DNA from: Chiua virens
Taxonomy: Eukaryota; Basidiomycota; Agaricomycetes; Boletales; Boletaceae
DNA length: 64,000 bases
Direction: 5' to 3'
Assembly (NCBI GenBank): GCA_019787685.1
Contig: JAHNUO010000062.1
Coordinates: 22,508 to 86,507, forward strand
In this document: piece after piece, positions 22,001-34,397 of the stretch
Layout: each line of letters begins with the position of its first letter
How positions within the stretch are numbered: the stretch's first letter is position 1
Translations under genes and position numbers: made by a program
Notes under the pieces: generated by a model
Told to the model about the DNA's origin: nothing
What the model saw: only the letters and a program-made list of their open reading frames with translations
The model's database searches: none

Positions 22001-25000
22001 CCAATCAACTACCCTGACGTTGTCCTTGTCAGAGGGTGAGATCGCCAACTTAAATTGATCGATTGCGAGGGGTGTCGCCATATATGGGTTGTGCAGCTAT
22101 TTGGAACGACGGTGAGGAAGAACGTGTCGATTCTGAGAGCGTGCTTACCTGCTTCAAGAGGGATCCTATTATTTGATCCTTGTGACGAATTTGCGCAAGC
22201 AGGTACTCCCTTTTACTGATCCGGGGAATCGGTGATGAGCATGTTGACGACAAGGTTACAGAAGAGGCAGCAGAGGAATCAGAATCATGAGAATGAATCG
22301 ACGAATGTGACGCGGAGCGCTTCATCGTCGTCGAGATCAAACAAAAGGGAGGGTATAGCCGAGCAAGTAAAATTGAAAGGAAGATAGACGAGAAGAGACA
22401 GGAGGAAGAAACAGGAAGAGAGGGTGGGGGAAAGGGTGAAAATGTCAAGATTAAATAGCTTGAGCACAATGTGGATGCTGACGAGCAGCAGGTGATACAG
22501 CCTTTTCTGCGAGCAGTGTTCCTGCCGATGGGAAAGGATGCGAACAAGGGGAGACCGGAGCCTTGGCTCCTGAAGTAGAAACGATCCTGCACGTTGCCCT
22601 GCTTCCAAGAAATGATTTAAACCAGGCTGCCACCATGTCAACTGCTGCTTGACAAACGAGCGAACAGCCGCTTTGGCCTGGAGCATGTCACGCTCCGATA
22701 ACCAAAATTGGAAAGTGACGGCAATGCAGTGCTCGGGGACGGAGGCAAAAGTCGGACGAAAGTAGCATCGCAAGGAACTTACTTTGGCGTATTCCTAGGC
22801 TTCTTTGCTTCGACAATACATGGATGGCCTGTGGAGGTACATCGCTTGCACGAAGTCGCACCCTCCGGGAAGTCACATTTCATCTATCATCATCAACCGG
22901 AGACAGAGCAAAGAGCAAAGCGCAGTCAAAAACAGCAATCACGGTGCCCGAACCGGAGCGGTTGAGCCGAATCGACATAGCCCAGGGTGCAGTCGGTTCG
23001 AGTTTCCCATTTGGGGTATAGCAAGATTCCAGGTAGCGAGGGACGGAGCAAAGGAATGATAGGTGAAGTGAGCAGGCACGCGTCAGGAGAACGCAAGGAA
23101 CCATTCAAAGGAATGGTTCATCGATGCCGTAGAGGTGGGCGCAAATGACGCCAGGGCAGTTTGCATGGGCGAAACACGTGAAGGGAAAACGAAAAAGGGA
23201 TCAAATCGAGGTGATTGGATCGACAAAAGCAGAATGGTGTCGTCGACACGAGGATCCGGAGGTTGAGAAATCGAAATTGCAGTTGCATCCGTTTCAAAGT
23301 CAGACGATGACGAAAAAATACACGTCGGATGGAGGGGCCCCACGGTGATGAGATATGTCAAAGGTGCAAACACGTGAATTCGGAGACATTGTGCGCCGTA
23401 GGATTGCCCACGACAGAAAGTTTGCCGTAAGATGGTGGAGAGAGAGAGATTTGATAAGCGAGTTGATACGCATGCAGTAGGCGAGGGACGAACCTTGAGT
23501 CGTTTGCAATAACTGCATGCTCCAATTCTGCGTAGTCGTGACGTGAAGGTGTATGGACAAGGAGGTGCGAGTGGGTTGCATCACCGAGCCGAAGAGATAT
23601 GGAGAGCCCGAGACCCGTCGAGATACCGAATACACGACCGGCAGATTCGCGATTCCAGGCGCAGTCGACCAAAAATCGCGTCCGCATAACGTAACAGATA
23701 CGGAATAACCGTCATAGGATTATGGGAGTGGAGAAAGAAACGACAAGACGGTGCCGGTGCGACGGAGTCGGAAGGACACAACGCCAATTAATGATTGACG
23801 CGCAGCAACACCGTACCGGTTGGCGTGCAGTGAATGGACCGTTTGCGCGCCAATAGCCGACGGGGCAGTGCGGCCGCAGGATGCCGATGACCGGTCATCG
23901 GTGGCCCGGGTACAATGTATACCCGAATAGCCAGTTCGAGCGACATCGCAGTACATGGACAACACAAAATTCGATGCAGACAGATGAAAAAAAGTGGAGG
24001 CATCCCACAGGGACATGAAAAAACGAGGGAAACGGGAAAACGCACATTCCATGAACATGCATAATGATGTATTGTCCGTGGCGGTCGCGACGCAATCGGG
24101 ATGCATCCGAGTCAGAAATATTGTGCAGATGATGATCGAGAATGCAGAATGCAGAAGGAAGGAGAGACAAATAAAATCTGATTAGCGTTTACTCAAAGGG
24201 GGGAAGAAAGCGGGGCAGTGAAATAAAAGACGTACTTCCGCCCACCAGGAGTTACAACCTGACCAGCACCACCGGTTCCTCCAGGTTCATTTATCCCTGC
24301 ACTTGTACCGCCGCCATCATCCGGACCAGGGATCCACTCAATGTCATCATCGTCACTTTCACTGTCACTCCCGACTGGGTTACTTCGAGAGGGCGGTATG
24401 GACGTATGCTGTCGCGCGCGCTTTGGTGGACGAGGTCGCTTTGTCGAAGTTCGTACCAGTGGGGCACGGGCGGCGGGTACAGCAGTTTGTCCTTGTCTTT
24501 GAGGTGTGGCCACCGGATGCAGCATAGACTGATTGTTTGACTGAACTTGGGTGTTCGTAATTGCTGAAGCTGGAGTCGCATATAGAGTAGAGGGAGTCTC
24601 GTATTGGTATTGTTCCTGTGAGGGGACATGCAAGTGTGCGAGAGCTTGCGGGTGGGGTTGTTGATGTTGTTGTGCATACCCGTCTAACAATTGAACCCCG
24701 AAACTCGTGTGTGTGTGGTAGCTTGCGCTTCGTCCGGAATCGGTACGTGGAAACACACCTACAGGGCTCGAGGATTCCCCCAGAGGTGACCCAATGACAG
24801 TTGACAAGGAGGTTGAATGTGCGTGGCTGGCGCTTCGTGCCTGCCCCGCTGAACGTTCCCCTACCATTACACTCTGACGTGGAGCCTGTACGAGGTTCCT
24901 TTGTTGTGCAGGTAAATTGCCCCCCGATCCAACCTCGGCTGGATACCGGGCTCCAAGACTTCCTGACTCCGTCATCCTCCCTACTCGCGATGATTCCGAC

Positions 25001-27257
25001 CCCACCATTCCTGAGGATATCCCGCTCGTCCACCCACTCCCACTCCCATCATCTACTGATGACGTATTCGTTCCCGGATGGCTACCGTAGGACCCTGCCG
25101 GAGATGCTGCGCTGTGTCCACCAGGACCTATGGGTACCAAGAAACTTGTGTCAACATTCGCTGGAGTGGAGGTCCAAGTGAGAGAAAAGCGATCATACGG
25201 CCGACGCGTGCCATATCACGGAGTAGTAGTTGCGGGAAGCACGATGGGGGTGAAATAGGAAGTCCGCGATAAATATATGAAAGAAAGTTGAGCAACGTGG
25301 GAGTGGAAGATTCAAAGGGTGACGAGAGTTGTCGAATCGTCGTGTACGAAAATTCACAAAAAGGGTAGAAATAGAAGGTCAGCAGAATGAAAAGAGTGGA
25401 TAAAGAGAAGCTCGAAGGAAATGGTCCGGGAGGAAATTTCCCAGTAAGAAGACGGCAGTGCGAAACGAATGAAAGCAAAATCGCGCGTGACAGAAAGTCA
25501 AGCACCACACTTTCAAATCTAGTTTATCCAGAACCCGGATAACGACGTCGAGAGGTGACGCAGGAATGACAGAAGCAACAAACGGGGGGGAAAGGATGGC
25601 GAACATGACGAAACGATGACTCACCAGGATCACTCGCGGGAGTGTTTGGGTGGGTTGGAGGAGTAAAGCGAGACAACGAGGAGTGTGGAGATGAATGACC
25701 GTGTCGTTGTTGATAAGGTCCAGAGGCAGACCGGTAGACATCATGCTATGCAAAGATGAACCGAATGAGTTCCCAAAAGAACGCAGCAAGCAGAGAAATA
25801 AGGAACGGGGAAGTTCAAGTTGCGAAATAGGGTCGGAAGGAGTCCCAACATAGGATGAGGAAAATATAAAAAGACCGATGAACGCACAAGCGATGAAAGG
25901 CTGTGAGTGGCTTGAACATTGTAAACTATTCTTGGAGGACCTTCCACATGCTCCACAGTGATACCCACGTTCGCCATCGAATCGGCTGAAGATGAGTAGT
26001 ATTGCTCGGAAGTCCGCGAATAAGGGTGGCTTTGAGCTGGATAATTTGACGTTGCGGAAAACGGGGGACTGGCCCCCAGTGGAATCTGTTGGTCTATCAC
26101 CGCACTGTTAGTAGTGTTGAGTTGATCCTGTGATGTAGAAGATGTGGATGTATGTTCTTGCGAAGTCGACTGTTGTGGAGGTAGATGCGTATACGATTCA
26201 GGTAACGACGAGAGTAATTCTTGTAACCGTTGGCTCGCGAGTTCTTGGGGGGGTTGCCGATGTTCTTGGGACTAGAGACGGTCGAAATTTTGTGAGAATG
26301 AAAATATTCAAGATGAACGACGAAGGAAGTGCCTGACCTGACTTTGCATCGTGCGCTCATGATTTACTGGTCCTTGGGCGGAATGCGGAGGATTTTCGAG
26401 CTGACCATGTGCTTCTGCAGGGTGACGATGGTGAGAATTCCTTTGTCGACGCGAAGTAGGTGAAATCTGGCGCTGTTGCATCCCCTGGTGCTGCGACTGG
26501 AAACGTGGTTGAGTGGGCAATGGACGACGCTGGAGAGGACACTCACTCGGTGAGGACCAAACCCAGGTGTACTGTGGAGAAATTGTGGGTCATCGCTACT
26601 GATTGACACAGAACCCAAATTAGCTGCGGAAGTGGGATGCAATGCAGAATCACGGGAAATGGAAGCATTGTTGTACATGGTGTCGGAAAATGAGGGGTCA
26701 AAGGGAGCATCCCACCCGTCAGGATGTTGATAGTCAGGAATAGTGTCTGCAGGGGAGGGATAGTAAAAGGATAACCCAGAGACGATCATTGATGAAGAAG
26801 GGGGTGAGGTGGAGGAAGAATTGGTTAGAGGGTCGGAAATAACTGTAGAAGGTGGATAGAAGGGGGTCTGTTGTGCTTGGTGAGGATGCCCGGTCGAAGA
26901 AGGGTGTGGATGGCGTTGAACGAAATGGGGCTGAGCGAAGGAGGGGTGTGTATGAGAAATGGAGGCGCTGGTTGAGTGTGAGGAGACGAGTTGTGCAGAA
27001 CTCTGATGCAAGTTGGAGATGCTGCGGTGAGTCGACCTGGGAACTGGGAAGAATGAGCGAGCGAAGGAAAGGGCGGGAGGCGAAAGTTGGGAGAAGTAAA
27101 CATGCGGAATGCGATCGCGCAAGATCAGTCAACGTTTGGCAGGAAATGCAACAAACGACGGGAGAAGAGTGATCGAGGAACAACATAGTACGGAGAGCGT
27201 ACCTCCGGTGTCGTTTAGATAACGCAGATCCTCGTCTGGCGTCCGGCGGTTTTCCAT
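19088..27257 (-). CDS. Zn2Cys6 transcription factor with fungal-specific TF domain
   Basis: Twenty-two exons were reconstructed with every phase consistent, 1556 residues from MENRRTPDEDL (27257) to the stop at 19088. Residues 1 to about 690 are Ser/Pro/Gln-rich and disordered. Residues 697-726 form a binuclear zinc cluster (Cys697, 700, 707, 716, 719, 726; CSYCKRLKMKC then CKRCTSTGHPC). It is split between a 34-nt exon (23494-23527) and exon 22783-22883. A short helix (REYLLAQIRHKDQIIGSLLK) follows, then an acidic linker and the fungal transcription-factor middle homology region, including AMHFARHSAANALIDGWKS, WLYTGLAIRIATDLNLHQ and HTYSFGFQ-like MYSFGFQNAFQRG. It ends with helices and a disordered tail. 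The remaining exons, running 5' to 3' along the gene: 27203-27257, 26547-27043, 26338-26496, 25918-26271, 25625-25745, 24236-25127, then after the cluster 22149-22215, 21626-22096, 21539-21569, 21378-21489, 21303-21321, 21169-21247, 20906-21116, 20338-20852, 20247-20283, 20099-20195, 19967-20048, 19869-19912, 19260-19828, 19088-19211. The target genes are unknown. Confidence 0.85.
22216..22782 (-). promoter_or_regulatory. Long intron that could hold an internal promoter
   Basis: This 567-nt intron of the transcription-factor gene contains a pyrimidine-rich tract on the minus strand (about 22340-22440). It leads to ATG 22324 (MKRSASHSS), whose frame runs without stop through the intron acceptor into the next exon in the correct phase. 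Use of this start would give a protein lacking the zinc cluster. No transcript evidence is available, so this is inference only. Confidence 0.3.
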
Positions 27258-28277
27258 TGCGGCTAATGGAGTGCGTATATGCGCCAAGTGTGAGGCTGGT
27301 CAGTGTGTGAGCGAGCGGTCAAGAGCGAGCGGTCGAGAGGTCGAATAGCAGGGAGTATGGCACGAGGCAGGCCGAACAAGGAAACGAATGAATCAAGAGG
27401 AGGAGGATTCACGATGAGTTGAGATGGATTCGTCACGGGGCTGCGAATCGCCGTAGCGGACGGAAAGGCGATGGTGTCTAGTCTGGTTAGTGCCAGAAGT
27501 AGAATGACATGAGCGAATGCTCCTCGTAGACGGCATAAACGCACCGCTGACGACGCAAACAAGTCTTATGAACCGAAAATCCCCAGCAACACGGTCCTCG
27601 TTCCGTCTTCTCGCAGACACTGCCACAGAACGCGGTGCTTCGGGTTCACTTCACATCCCAAAGCCGGCACTGTCTTCCTCATCCCCGGGAGGACCCACTC
27701 TTCATGACGTCAGTTTCGTTTCAATATCGTCGCTCATTGACAGTGCTCACCGCACTGGTCATCAGTCTGAGTCCAAGTAGGACTGGCGACGTTTGGGTGA
27801 CGGATGGTTCGGGTTTTCCCGCGTTGGATCCGGCGCTACTAGCATTACGTTCCTCTATGAAGACAGTTGATCACTGGCACCCCTCTGCCATCTGAGGAAG
27901 TGTGTTGGGAAATCAACAAACCAGGAACCCCTTTTGCTTGAACTTCAAGAAACACAAGAAACAAATACAACCTTTCTCGAGACTCAACATGCACAATGAA
28001 AAGTTCACATAATTGTACGTGACGATAATACTCGGACGCAACATATTCACACCTATTTCGACATTCTACTTAGTAAGTTATGCAATGAGACAACTGACCA
28101 TGGTCACAACAACCTCCGACTGGTCGGAACAATTATGAAAGCCGAAGCTATGCAACACTTATCCATCATGATGGAAAATGTTCCGAACATACGACGGGCG
28201 CTGAGCTGCCGCCGTTGTTACCAGGCTTTCAATTCGACTTGCTCTCGCTCTTGTTCTCCTTCACAAAAATTTCGTCA
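27258..28277. other. Divergent promoter region
   Basis: Between the start of the minus-strand transcription factor and the plus-strand acyltransferase-like gene. Small open frames (27517-27895) show no domain. The sequence should contain both promoters; no TATA was singled out. Confidence 0.45.
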
Positions 28278-30257
28278 ATGCCTGGTTGGACATTGTTAGA
28301 CACCCATCCGACCCAGGGTCGCACCTTCCATCGTCCGCTGGACGTAGCAGAGAGTTGGTTTCTCTGGGGTAGCCTCTGCGACGGGGCCTCGGACTGTATC
28401 TTTCGCGTTGAGCTGCATCTCAGCGGTACTGGCGGAAAGGATGCGCAACTCTTTTCCGACGCCAATATTGTCAAGGCATGGCTGTCCACAAAGAGGCGTT
28501 ATCCCCTCGCCGGCGCCACCTTGGAGAGGCACCCAGGTTCTACTCCCGACGAGTCCGAGCCAGAACAAGGTATCCTCGCCGTGGCCGGGAACCCTCACTT
28601 CGTCGTACGGGAATGCGATCTCGCCACCCTCCGCCCACGCGAAATCGCCTTTGGGCACGTGGCATCTCCAGAGGAGGTGGATTCCCGGGTGGCAGACATT
28701 TACGACGGTCGACGCCCGCTTTCACAGAATTTGTTGACTCGATTGTATGTCTTTCGCGAGACCGGTAAGGACGACGTGGTCCACTTGGTGGCCTTGAAGA
28801 TGCATTGCGTGGCGGATATGACCGCATCAGCCGGTTTCATCCGTTGCTTCTTAGACATGCTGGCTCGGGGAAGAGAGCCAGAGCCTACCCAGCTTCCGTT
28901 GGAAGATAGGTTGGCCGTGATGACGCCCTTAACGGAGCGTGAACCTGTCCAATTGCGCTCGATGAGTCCGGCAAGGCGACTATGGCGAAAGGCTGTCGCA
29001 AGCATTATATTCCAATCGCGGATGGAAAGGATACAGGTCGGCACTTTGTCTTGTAGTCTGAACTTGCGCGGATCCTCAACGTGTCTATATTGTTGTCGTA
29101 GGGTGGTCATACGCTTCCGTGTCGCCTCACGTCCGCGACATCTTTCATTCCTTCACGATCCCGCGAATCCTTCACCTTCCTCACGCCAGCAGAGACCGCT
29201 GTTGTGTTGGCCAACTGTCGTCGCCACAAAGTCACCTTTGGAAATGCATACCTCGCCATTGCTCAAGTAGCCATGACCCGGTTGCTTTACCGCTGGTACT
29301 TGCGCGGAGATATATCAGAGGAGGAATGGGAATATCGAAGGGAACAACCCAATATCATTGCAGGTCCATTCAGCCTTCGCTCCTATCTCGATCACACCTG
29401 GTTTGAGAGCGGCGGTGGAGGGGAGTTTATGGTGGCAATTGGTACCTTCTTCTACCAGCTGCCGTTCATGACGCTCGGTGACACTGCAGCACGCTACCAA
29501 CCCCGTGGACAGAATCCTGGTCTCTCGAACGGCGCACCGCCATTCTCGGAACTCCTCACGTTTGATCGCTTTCTGCATCGTGCCGAGTTAGTGAGGAAGC
29601 AGGGTATCGCGTTTTTCAAACACCCTCTCTTTCTGGAGATCGTACACGCATCGGACGCGCTGGTTCTTCAATATTTGCAACGAAGGACGCTGGACTGGTT
29701 GGAACACATGGACGCTGCCAAAAACGGCGAGCAGAATGCGGACGAGGACGAGGAGCTCGCACCGATGGACATCCCGATGAACATCACGCATGGCGGCTCC
29801 AGCTTTGGTAACGTGAGTGTCTACCGCCATCGTGATATCCTGCGTTGACGGTTGTTGGCAGCTGGATTCGATACTGCCGCTTGAATACCCCTTGTCACCC
29901 ACGCATCCGCTCTCGCCATTTTCATCTGTGCCACACCCATCCAAGGCAGGGTATGGCCAGCCGCCCTCGGGAATGGGTAGTTCGGCCCCGACGATCGTGA
30001 TACAGGACATCAGGACAGTTTACCATTCACGTCCCGGAGAAATTTACCTCGGTGCATGGACGTCAGGTGGACGACTGAAGATGTATGGCCTCTATGACAG
30101 CAACATGCACAAGGAGGTGGTCGTGAAGGAATGGTTGGGTGAAATCAAAAGTGCAGTACTGTGGTATCTTGGTCGGACGCACGAGCCGCGCCAGGCCCTG
30201 AATCGTAGTGGCCAAGTTGAAACCGGGCTGGGGAAGGTCGAGCAAGCTAAATTATGA
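28278..30257 (+). CDS. CoA-dependent acyltransferase-like protein
   Basis: Three exons, 28278-29036, 29102-29812 and 29862-30257, are in phase and encode 621 residues. The protein resembles fungal proteins related to the chloramphenicol-acetyltransferase / alcohol-acetyltransferase / condensation-domain fold. Residues HCVAD (in LKMHCVADMTAS) fit the HxxxD active-site motif with a single His. In the C-terminal lobe YHSRPGEIYLGAWTSGGRL followed by YDSN and a helix (VVVKEWLGEIKSAVLWYLG) matches the closing strand region I remember from this family. No carrier-protein or adenylation domain is attached, so it is not an NRPS. The start at 28278 (MPGWTLLD) was preferred over an in-frame ATG at 28215 because relatives begin at this point. 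The acyl acceptor is unknown. Confidence 0.65.
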
Positions 30258-30484
30258 AGTACATAAGAACGTAAAGAATATGCATGCGAGGTAGTTTTCT
30301 GCCGCTCGGAGTTGTAACTTGTCATGGGCATGCCTGCTGGCAGTGCTCATTTCACAATGGGTTCACCTAGAAATCAAATCATACTATGGTATGTATTGTC
30401 CCGACATCTAATCTAAGCTTACCCCTCGATCTCTCGCGCCTATCGTGCTGTTATAAAGGATTGTGAATGACTATCACGCTCCTA

Positions 30485-30885
30485 GCTAGTGCGCGTACAG
30501 CTTATCATCAATTAATTGCATCACCTCGCCTTACGATCTCGTCGGCCCCGTGCTGCCTTGAGCGATCTCTCAAGCGAGAACGACGTGATAAATCAGACAT
30601 CATTCCCAGAAGAGGAACAGCTTCCGATGTTGTCAACGCTGGAAGATGTGTTTAGTTTTACGTGAGGATGTCATCGTATCTTTGATAATCCTGTTTTCCT
30701 GACGATTGTATGACGTTTAATCTGTCCAGCACAAAAGAACGGACATCCAGGACGTAACGCTTGAGCTCAGACGACTGGCATGACGTGTTTCTGTTTGCGG
30801 GCCCTCGCATAATTCTGCGCTGCCATGAAGATGAGAAATCACGATACTTCCTAAACACCCAAAAATTGACCTGGATCTGCAGATA
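30485..30885 (+). pseudogene. Truncated duplicate of the 32.4-kb PBZ-like gene
   Basis: Base-level similarity to 32310-33425 is obvious: the region around CCTTACGATCTCGTCGGCCC, the start of the first intron (TTTTACGTGAGGAT), the exon segment encoding GPRIILRCHEDE, and a stretch encoding PKIDLDL. The middle of the gene (about 380 bp of exon 2) is missing, the N-terminal part carries an early TGA, and nothing corresponds to the C-terminal zinc finger. It is a decayed tandem copy about 1.9 kb upstream of the fuller one. Confidence 0.8.
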
Positions 30886-32356
30886 CGGCCATATCAATTC
30901 CGTCCGAATCACAACATACATCGATATAGACCTACCTCATACACTCATCCAACCGCAAACGAATCCCGATACCAGCCAGATTGTCCATGGTTATCGCCTC
31001 TCCAATACTCGGCACGTAAGTAATACGGCGAACCCGGCAAGACATGTCTACTCAGCGTCCAAATCATCGCGACAAAATCGCCACTTCCTGTCCAGTACCT
31101 CTTCCTGCCCCTGGGCATGCTCTGGTTGCGTTTATCGTCCCTCCTAGCCATGCTCTATCTCGTCCTCATCGTCACTCACCGGACGGAACGATTCCCGACT
31201 GAATGAGCAGTGACCGCCCCCGGATCGTTGCGTTCACGTACCGTGGAAAGAGTCATTAGGGCGTGCACCGTCAGCTCAAAGATCCGATCCAGAGCGTACG
31301 TTCTCGACGACCGTCTTACGAGTGCCGTTCGAGGAGTTGGAGATTGTGTGATTATGGCCATATGCGGCTGGCTGAGGACCGAGAAGGTGAAGATGAAGGC
31401 TGAGATAAGACGAAAAAGCCTGAGGTATTACAATAGGTTCCATCCAGAGCTTTGAAAGTACTCACTTGTTGGGAGGCTGAGGAAAGCAGCACCTTCACGA
31501 TCGGTGTTGAGTACGAGAAAGGCATGAGAAAGTGTATGAAACGTGAATGAGGGAAGAATCGGGCCATGCAAGAGTGGTACAGGTTGACCCGGTTACATAA
31601 CACAGAGAAGGAAAAGGTGGAGGTATAAGCTTGAAGAAAATGACGTCTATTAGTAGCAGGTGTGGAATAAAGCGGCTCAGTCACTTGTCAGAACGTGCAA
31701 GAGAGGAACCTGTCAATCATATCAATGGGATCACGGTCAATACAGTAGTAATACTAACAGTGAGTTCGATCAAATCCAATGATCCTCAAGCCTTTGCGTC
31801 GCTTGAGCGTTCGCTTTGCCTTGACTCCGCCAGCGTGATATCACAGACTGCTCCGACTCCGATTCGCGTTATCATGATAAATTGGTTCAACGTTTCAACA
31901 TGCGGGTTCTCGACCGACAATTGCCCGCAAAATGCGACTTGCCTCAGTACGTTCCCGCATAAGCTCACTACTGCGAGTTCTGAAATCTATCTGTCATGAA
32001 GGTGTCTATCATCATTGTCAGCCGTTTGCTTATTACCAGCAGTTAAAAAGCCACTGGCAGGTTCAAGTTACGCTGGCCTGTTCCTTGGTTCTAGCAGTAG
32101 CCCTCTAGTAATTCTCAGTGTCTGCCAGTGAACTGGGTCTCTCACCCAACTTGGATCGTGAATTGGGCGCAGAGACCCGCAGCACAGTCCCAAATTCCAA
32201 TGGTGTTGCGTCCGCGACTCATCGACCATCGACCATCGACCATCCATGATAATCAGCACTTTAGGCGCCAAACAAGCTACTACATGACTTGGGATTCGCT
32301 GGGACATAGTGCGCGTACAAATTGTCGCGTTACCCATCTCGCACATCACTCCCACA
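30886..32356. other. Spacer between tandem copies, nothing supported
   Basis: Short open frames only. A minus-strand stretch 31176-31680 has some hydrophobic, coding-like segments (RIFELTVHALMTLSTV) but no consistent gene. A heptamer (ATCGACC) is repeated three times in tandem near 32219-32243. Confidence 0.4.
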
Positions 32357-33992
32357 ATGATTTCGCCTTACGATCTCGTCGGCCCTGTGCTACCTCAGGC
32401 GTTGCGGCTCACCAGATATCAAATTGCAGAAAACCTACCGGAAAACGCGAGCGATCTCTTGAGCGAGAACGACGCGATGAATCAGATGCCGTCTCCAGAA
32501 GAAGAACGACTTCTCTTAAGCAATGCGAATGTTGTTACCGCGCTGGAAAATGTGTTCAGTTTTACGTGAGGATATCACTTGGCCTTTGATGATCTTGTTT
32601 CTTTGACGGTCGTCTGCCCCGCCCAGCTCAAAGGATCGCACGTCGAGGACCAGTAAATTGTCTCGCATGGAGTCCGTTCGCTTTCAGCGGGCACTGTACC
32701 GAGCCTGGCTCATGTCGGTGCTTTATGGACCACGCCGGTTTGCACTGTCAATGCATTCCTTTGACGACTCATATGAAGATCAATCCGAAGAATGGGAAAA
32801 GAAACTAGCAGATCTCGACAAGAGTAAGAAGGAACAGAAGGCATTTCTACAACAATATTCCTCTCAAGAGCTCTTGCAGATACGCAAAATAGCTCGGTTT
32901 CTCGTTTCGACTGCTGAATGGGGTGTCTGTGCAGAAGGACATGGATTAGGTGGGACGCGTGATGTTTGTGAGTGTTGGAATCCTATCGCAATCCCTACTA
33001 ATCCTTGGGTTCAGACGATTGGGATGGCATGTTTCTTTTTGCGGGCCCTCACGTGATCCTGCGCTGCTACGAAGATGCGACATCACAACATCTCCCAGGA
33101 GGATATCTTGACGATGATGGCCTATACACGGAGTTTTTGACGGGTGCTTTCGACGAGATTGCTAAAGTACGCAAACTTGACGAGCCCATAGGATTTGTTG
33201 GAACCATTCTCGACAATATTAATGGCGAGGATGACCTGTGTATGACCAATAATTATCCTCCGCACCCTACGCTAACCGGTTCGAACAGGCCGTCATTGCA
33301 ATAGAGCCGGTAGTTTTGGTTGGCACTCGGATGCACCGACACTTCCCGACTTGTACAATGAAACGAGTGTGTCTTCTTTTTGCCACTTGTGTCTAGCGAA
33401 AAGCATACATAAATTGACTTGGACCTGTCAGACTGGGACTGCCTGAAAGGACAACTCCTCTCAGATTACGAATCTCTTGTTCCGAGATATTTATTTTGCA
33501 ACCTAACGGAAAAACCCATCAGACAGGCACTGAATGGTGACTGGTCGAAGCTACTCCGTCAAATGTTTCGTTGCAGAAGCGATGAGTACTCGCGATTGTC
33601 CAAGGAGGATTGGATCTGCGGCAGTTGTTGGACGTCCTTCATCCGGGATAACATATGGCGATGGCGACTCCAGAGAAAGCAGAAGGGTGCGCATGCTCAC
33701 ACTGCACTGAATGACTAACCTGAGCATTGGCCGCTTCGAGCAGCCAGAGAGTCTATTGAGAAGGATTGCACGTGAGTATTCTTTTATGAGGCTACGCGCC
33801 CCCGCAAACTGAATCATGATTCTTAGATTTGGCTATGATTGTGAGAAGCAATGCTACGAACCTGGCATGGCGCATGCGAAACAGTTCAATGTATGTTATT
33901 CTGTCAAGTATCAGAGCTCTTCTGATCTATTCGTCTCCTCTTCCTAGCACCTCTGCAAGCCTGTTGAAGGACCAAACGTCCTTCGAGGGTGA
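32357..33992 (+). CDS. Hypothetical protein ending in a PBZ-like zinc finger; one internal stop
   Basis: The exons 32357-32565, 32627-32949, 33015-33239 and 33289-33366 join in phase. Coding continues from about 33413 (IDLDLSDWDCLKGQLL) to 33710, then through two small exons to TGA 33990-33992. The C-terminus reads DCTFGYDC, a spacer, then HAKQFNHLC. This fits the poly(ADP-ribose)-binding zinc finger pattern C-x-F/Y-G-x2-C ... H-x3-F-x-H. A Cys-His pair also occurs at DLCRHCNRAGSFGWH. I recall mushroom proteins with this architecture but no function. In the only frame that reaches IDLDLSDW a TAA sits at 33410-33412, where the decayed copy at 30.86 kb has AAA. Either a splice site was missed or the gene is recently inactivated. 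The N-terminal half is helical and charged. Confidence 0.6.
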
Positions 33993-34397
33993 CATTCTAC
34001 TAGTCTAAAGAATGACGTGTATGATACAACTGAAAATGAGTCTGGTTGTTCGCAACCGTGCTGAAATTTTGGAACGTCGTCTTCGACAATGGAAAGAAAG
34101 AGAAAGCGAGCATTATTGAGAACTTGTCTGCAGAGAGAACGTCACATGTGGCATGGCCGTGACAGTGTCGAGCAAAACGTTTGTCTCTATAGATCTGCTC
34201 TGGTCTGGCGCTTCCTTCGGTTGACAATGCATCATAAAAGCGAGAGGGTCAATTTAAACTCCATGGTATTGTCGGAATAGAGCAGAAACTAGACCGAGAT
34301 GGAGCAGCTGATTGCGGAGAACTTAGGTCCATCCTAGGGTGAGTGCCGAAATAAGGACGATAAGACATGTACAAACACCACCTGTAGATCGCCGGTT
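33993..34397. other. Intergenic, nothing supported
   Basis: No gene recognised. Only two short overlapping frames of low complexity are present. Confidence 0.4.

Noticed and set aside
22050..22592. 180-codon frame starting MQDRFYFRSQG as an independent gene
   Set aside because: Its end is the start of a transcription-factor exon and its beginning is low-complexity intron sequence; only the internal ATG at 22324 is of interest.
32205..32250. Possible CRISPR-like or telomere-like repeat
   Set aside because: Only three copies of a heptamer, a simple local slippage.
33270..33300. GGTTCGAAC resembling a tRNA T-loop
   Set aside because: No matching A-box or cloverleaf nearby, and it lies at an intron acceptor of the PBZ-like gene.
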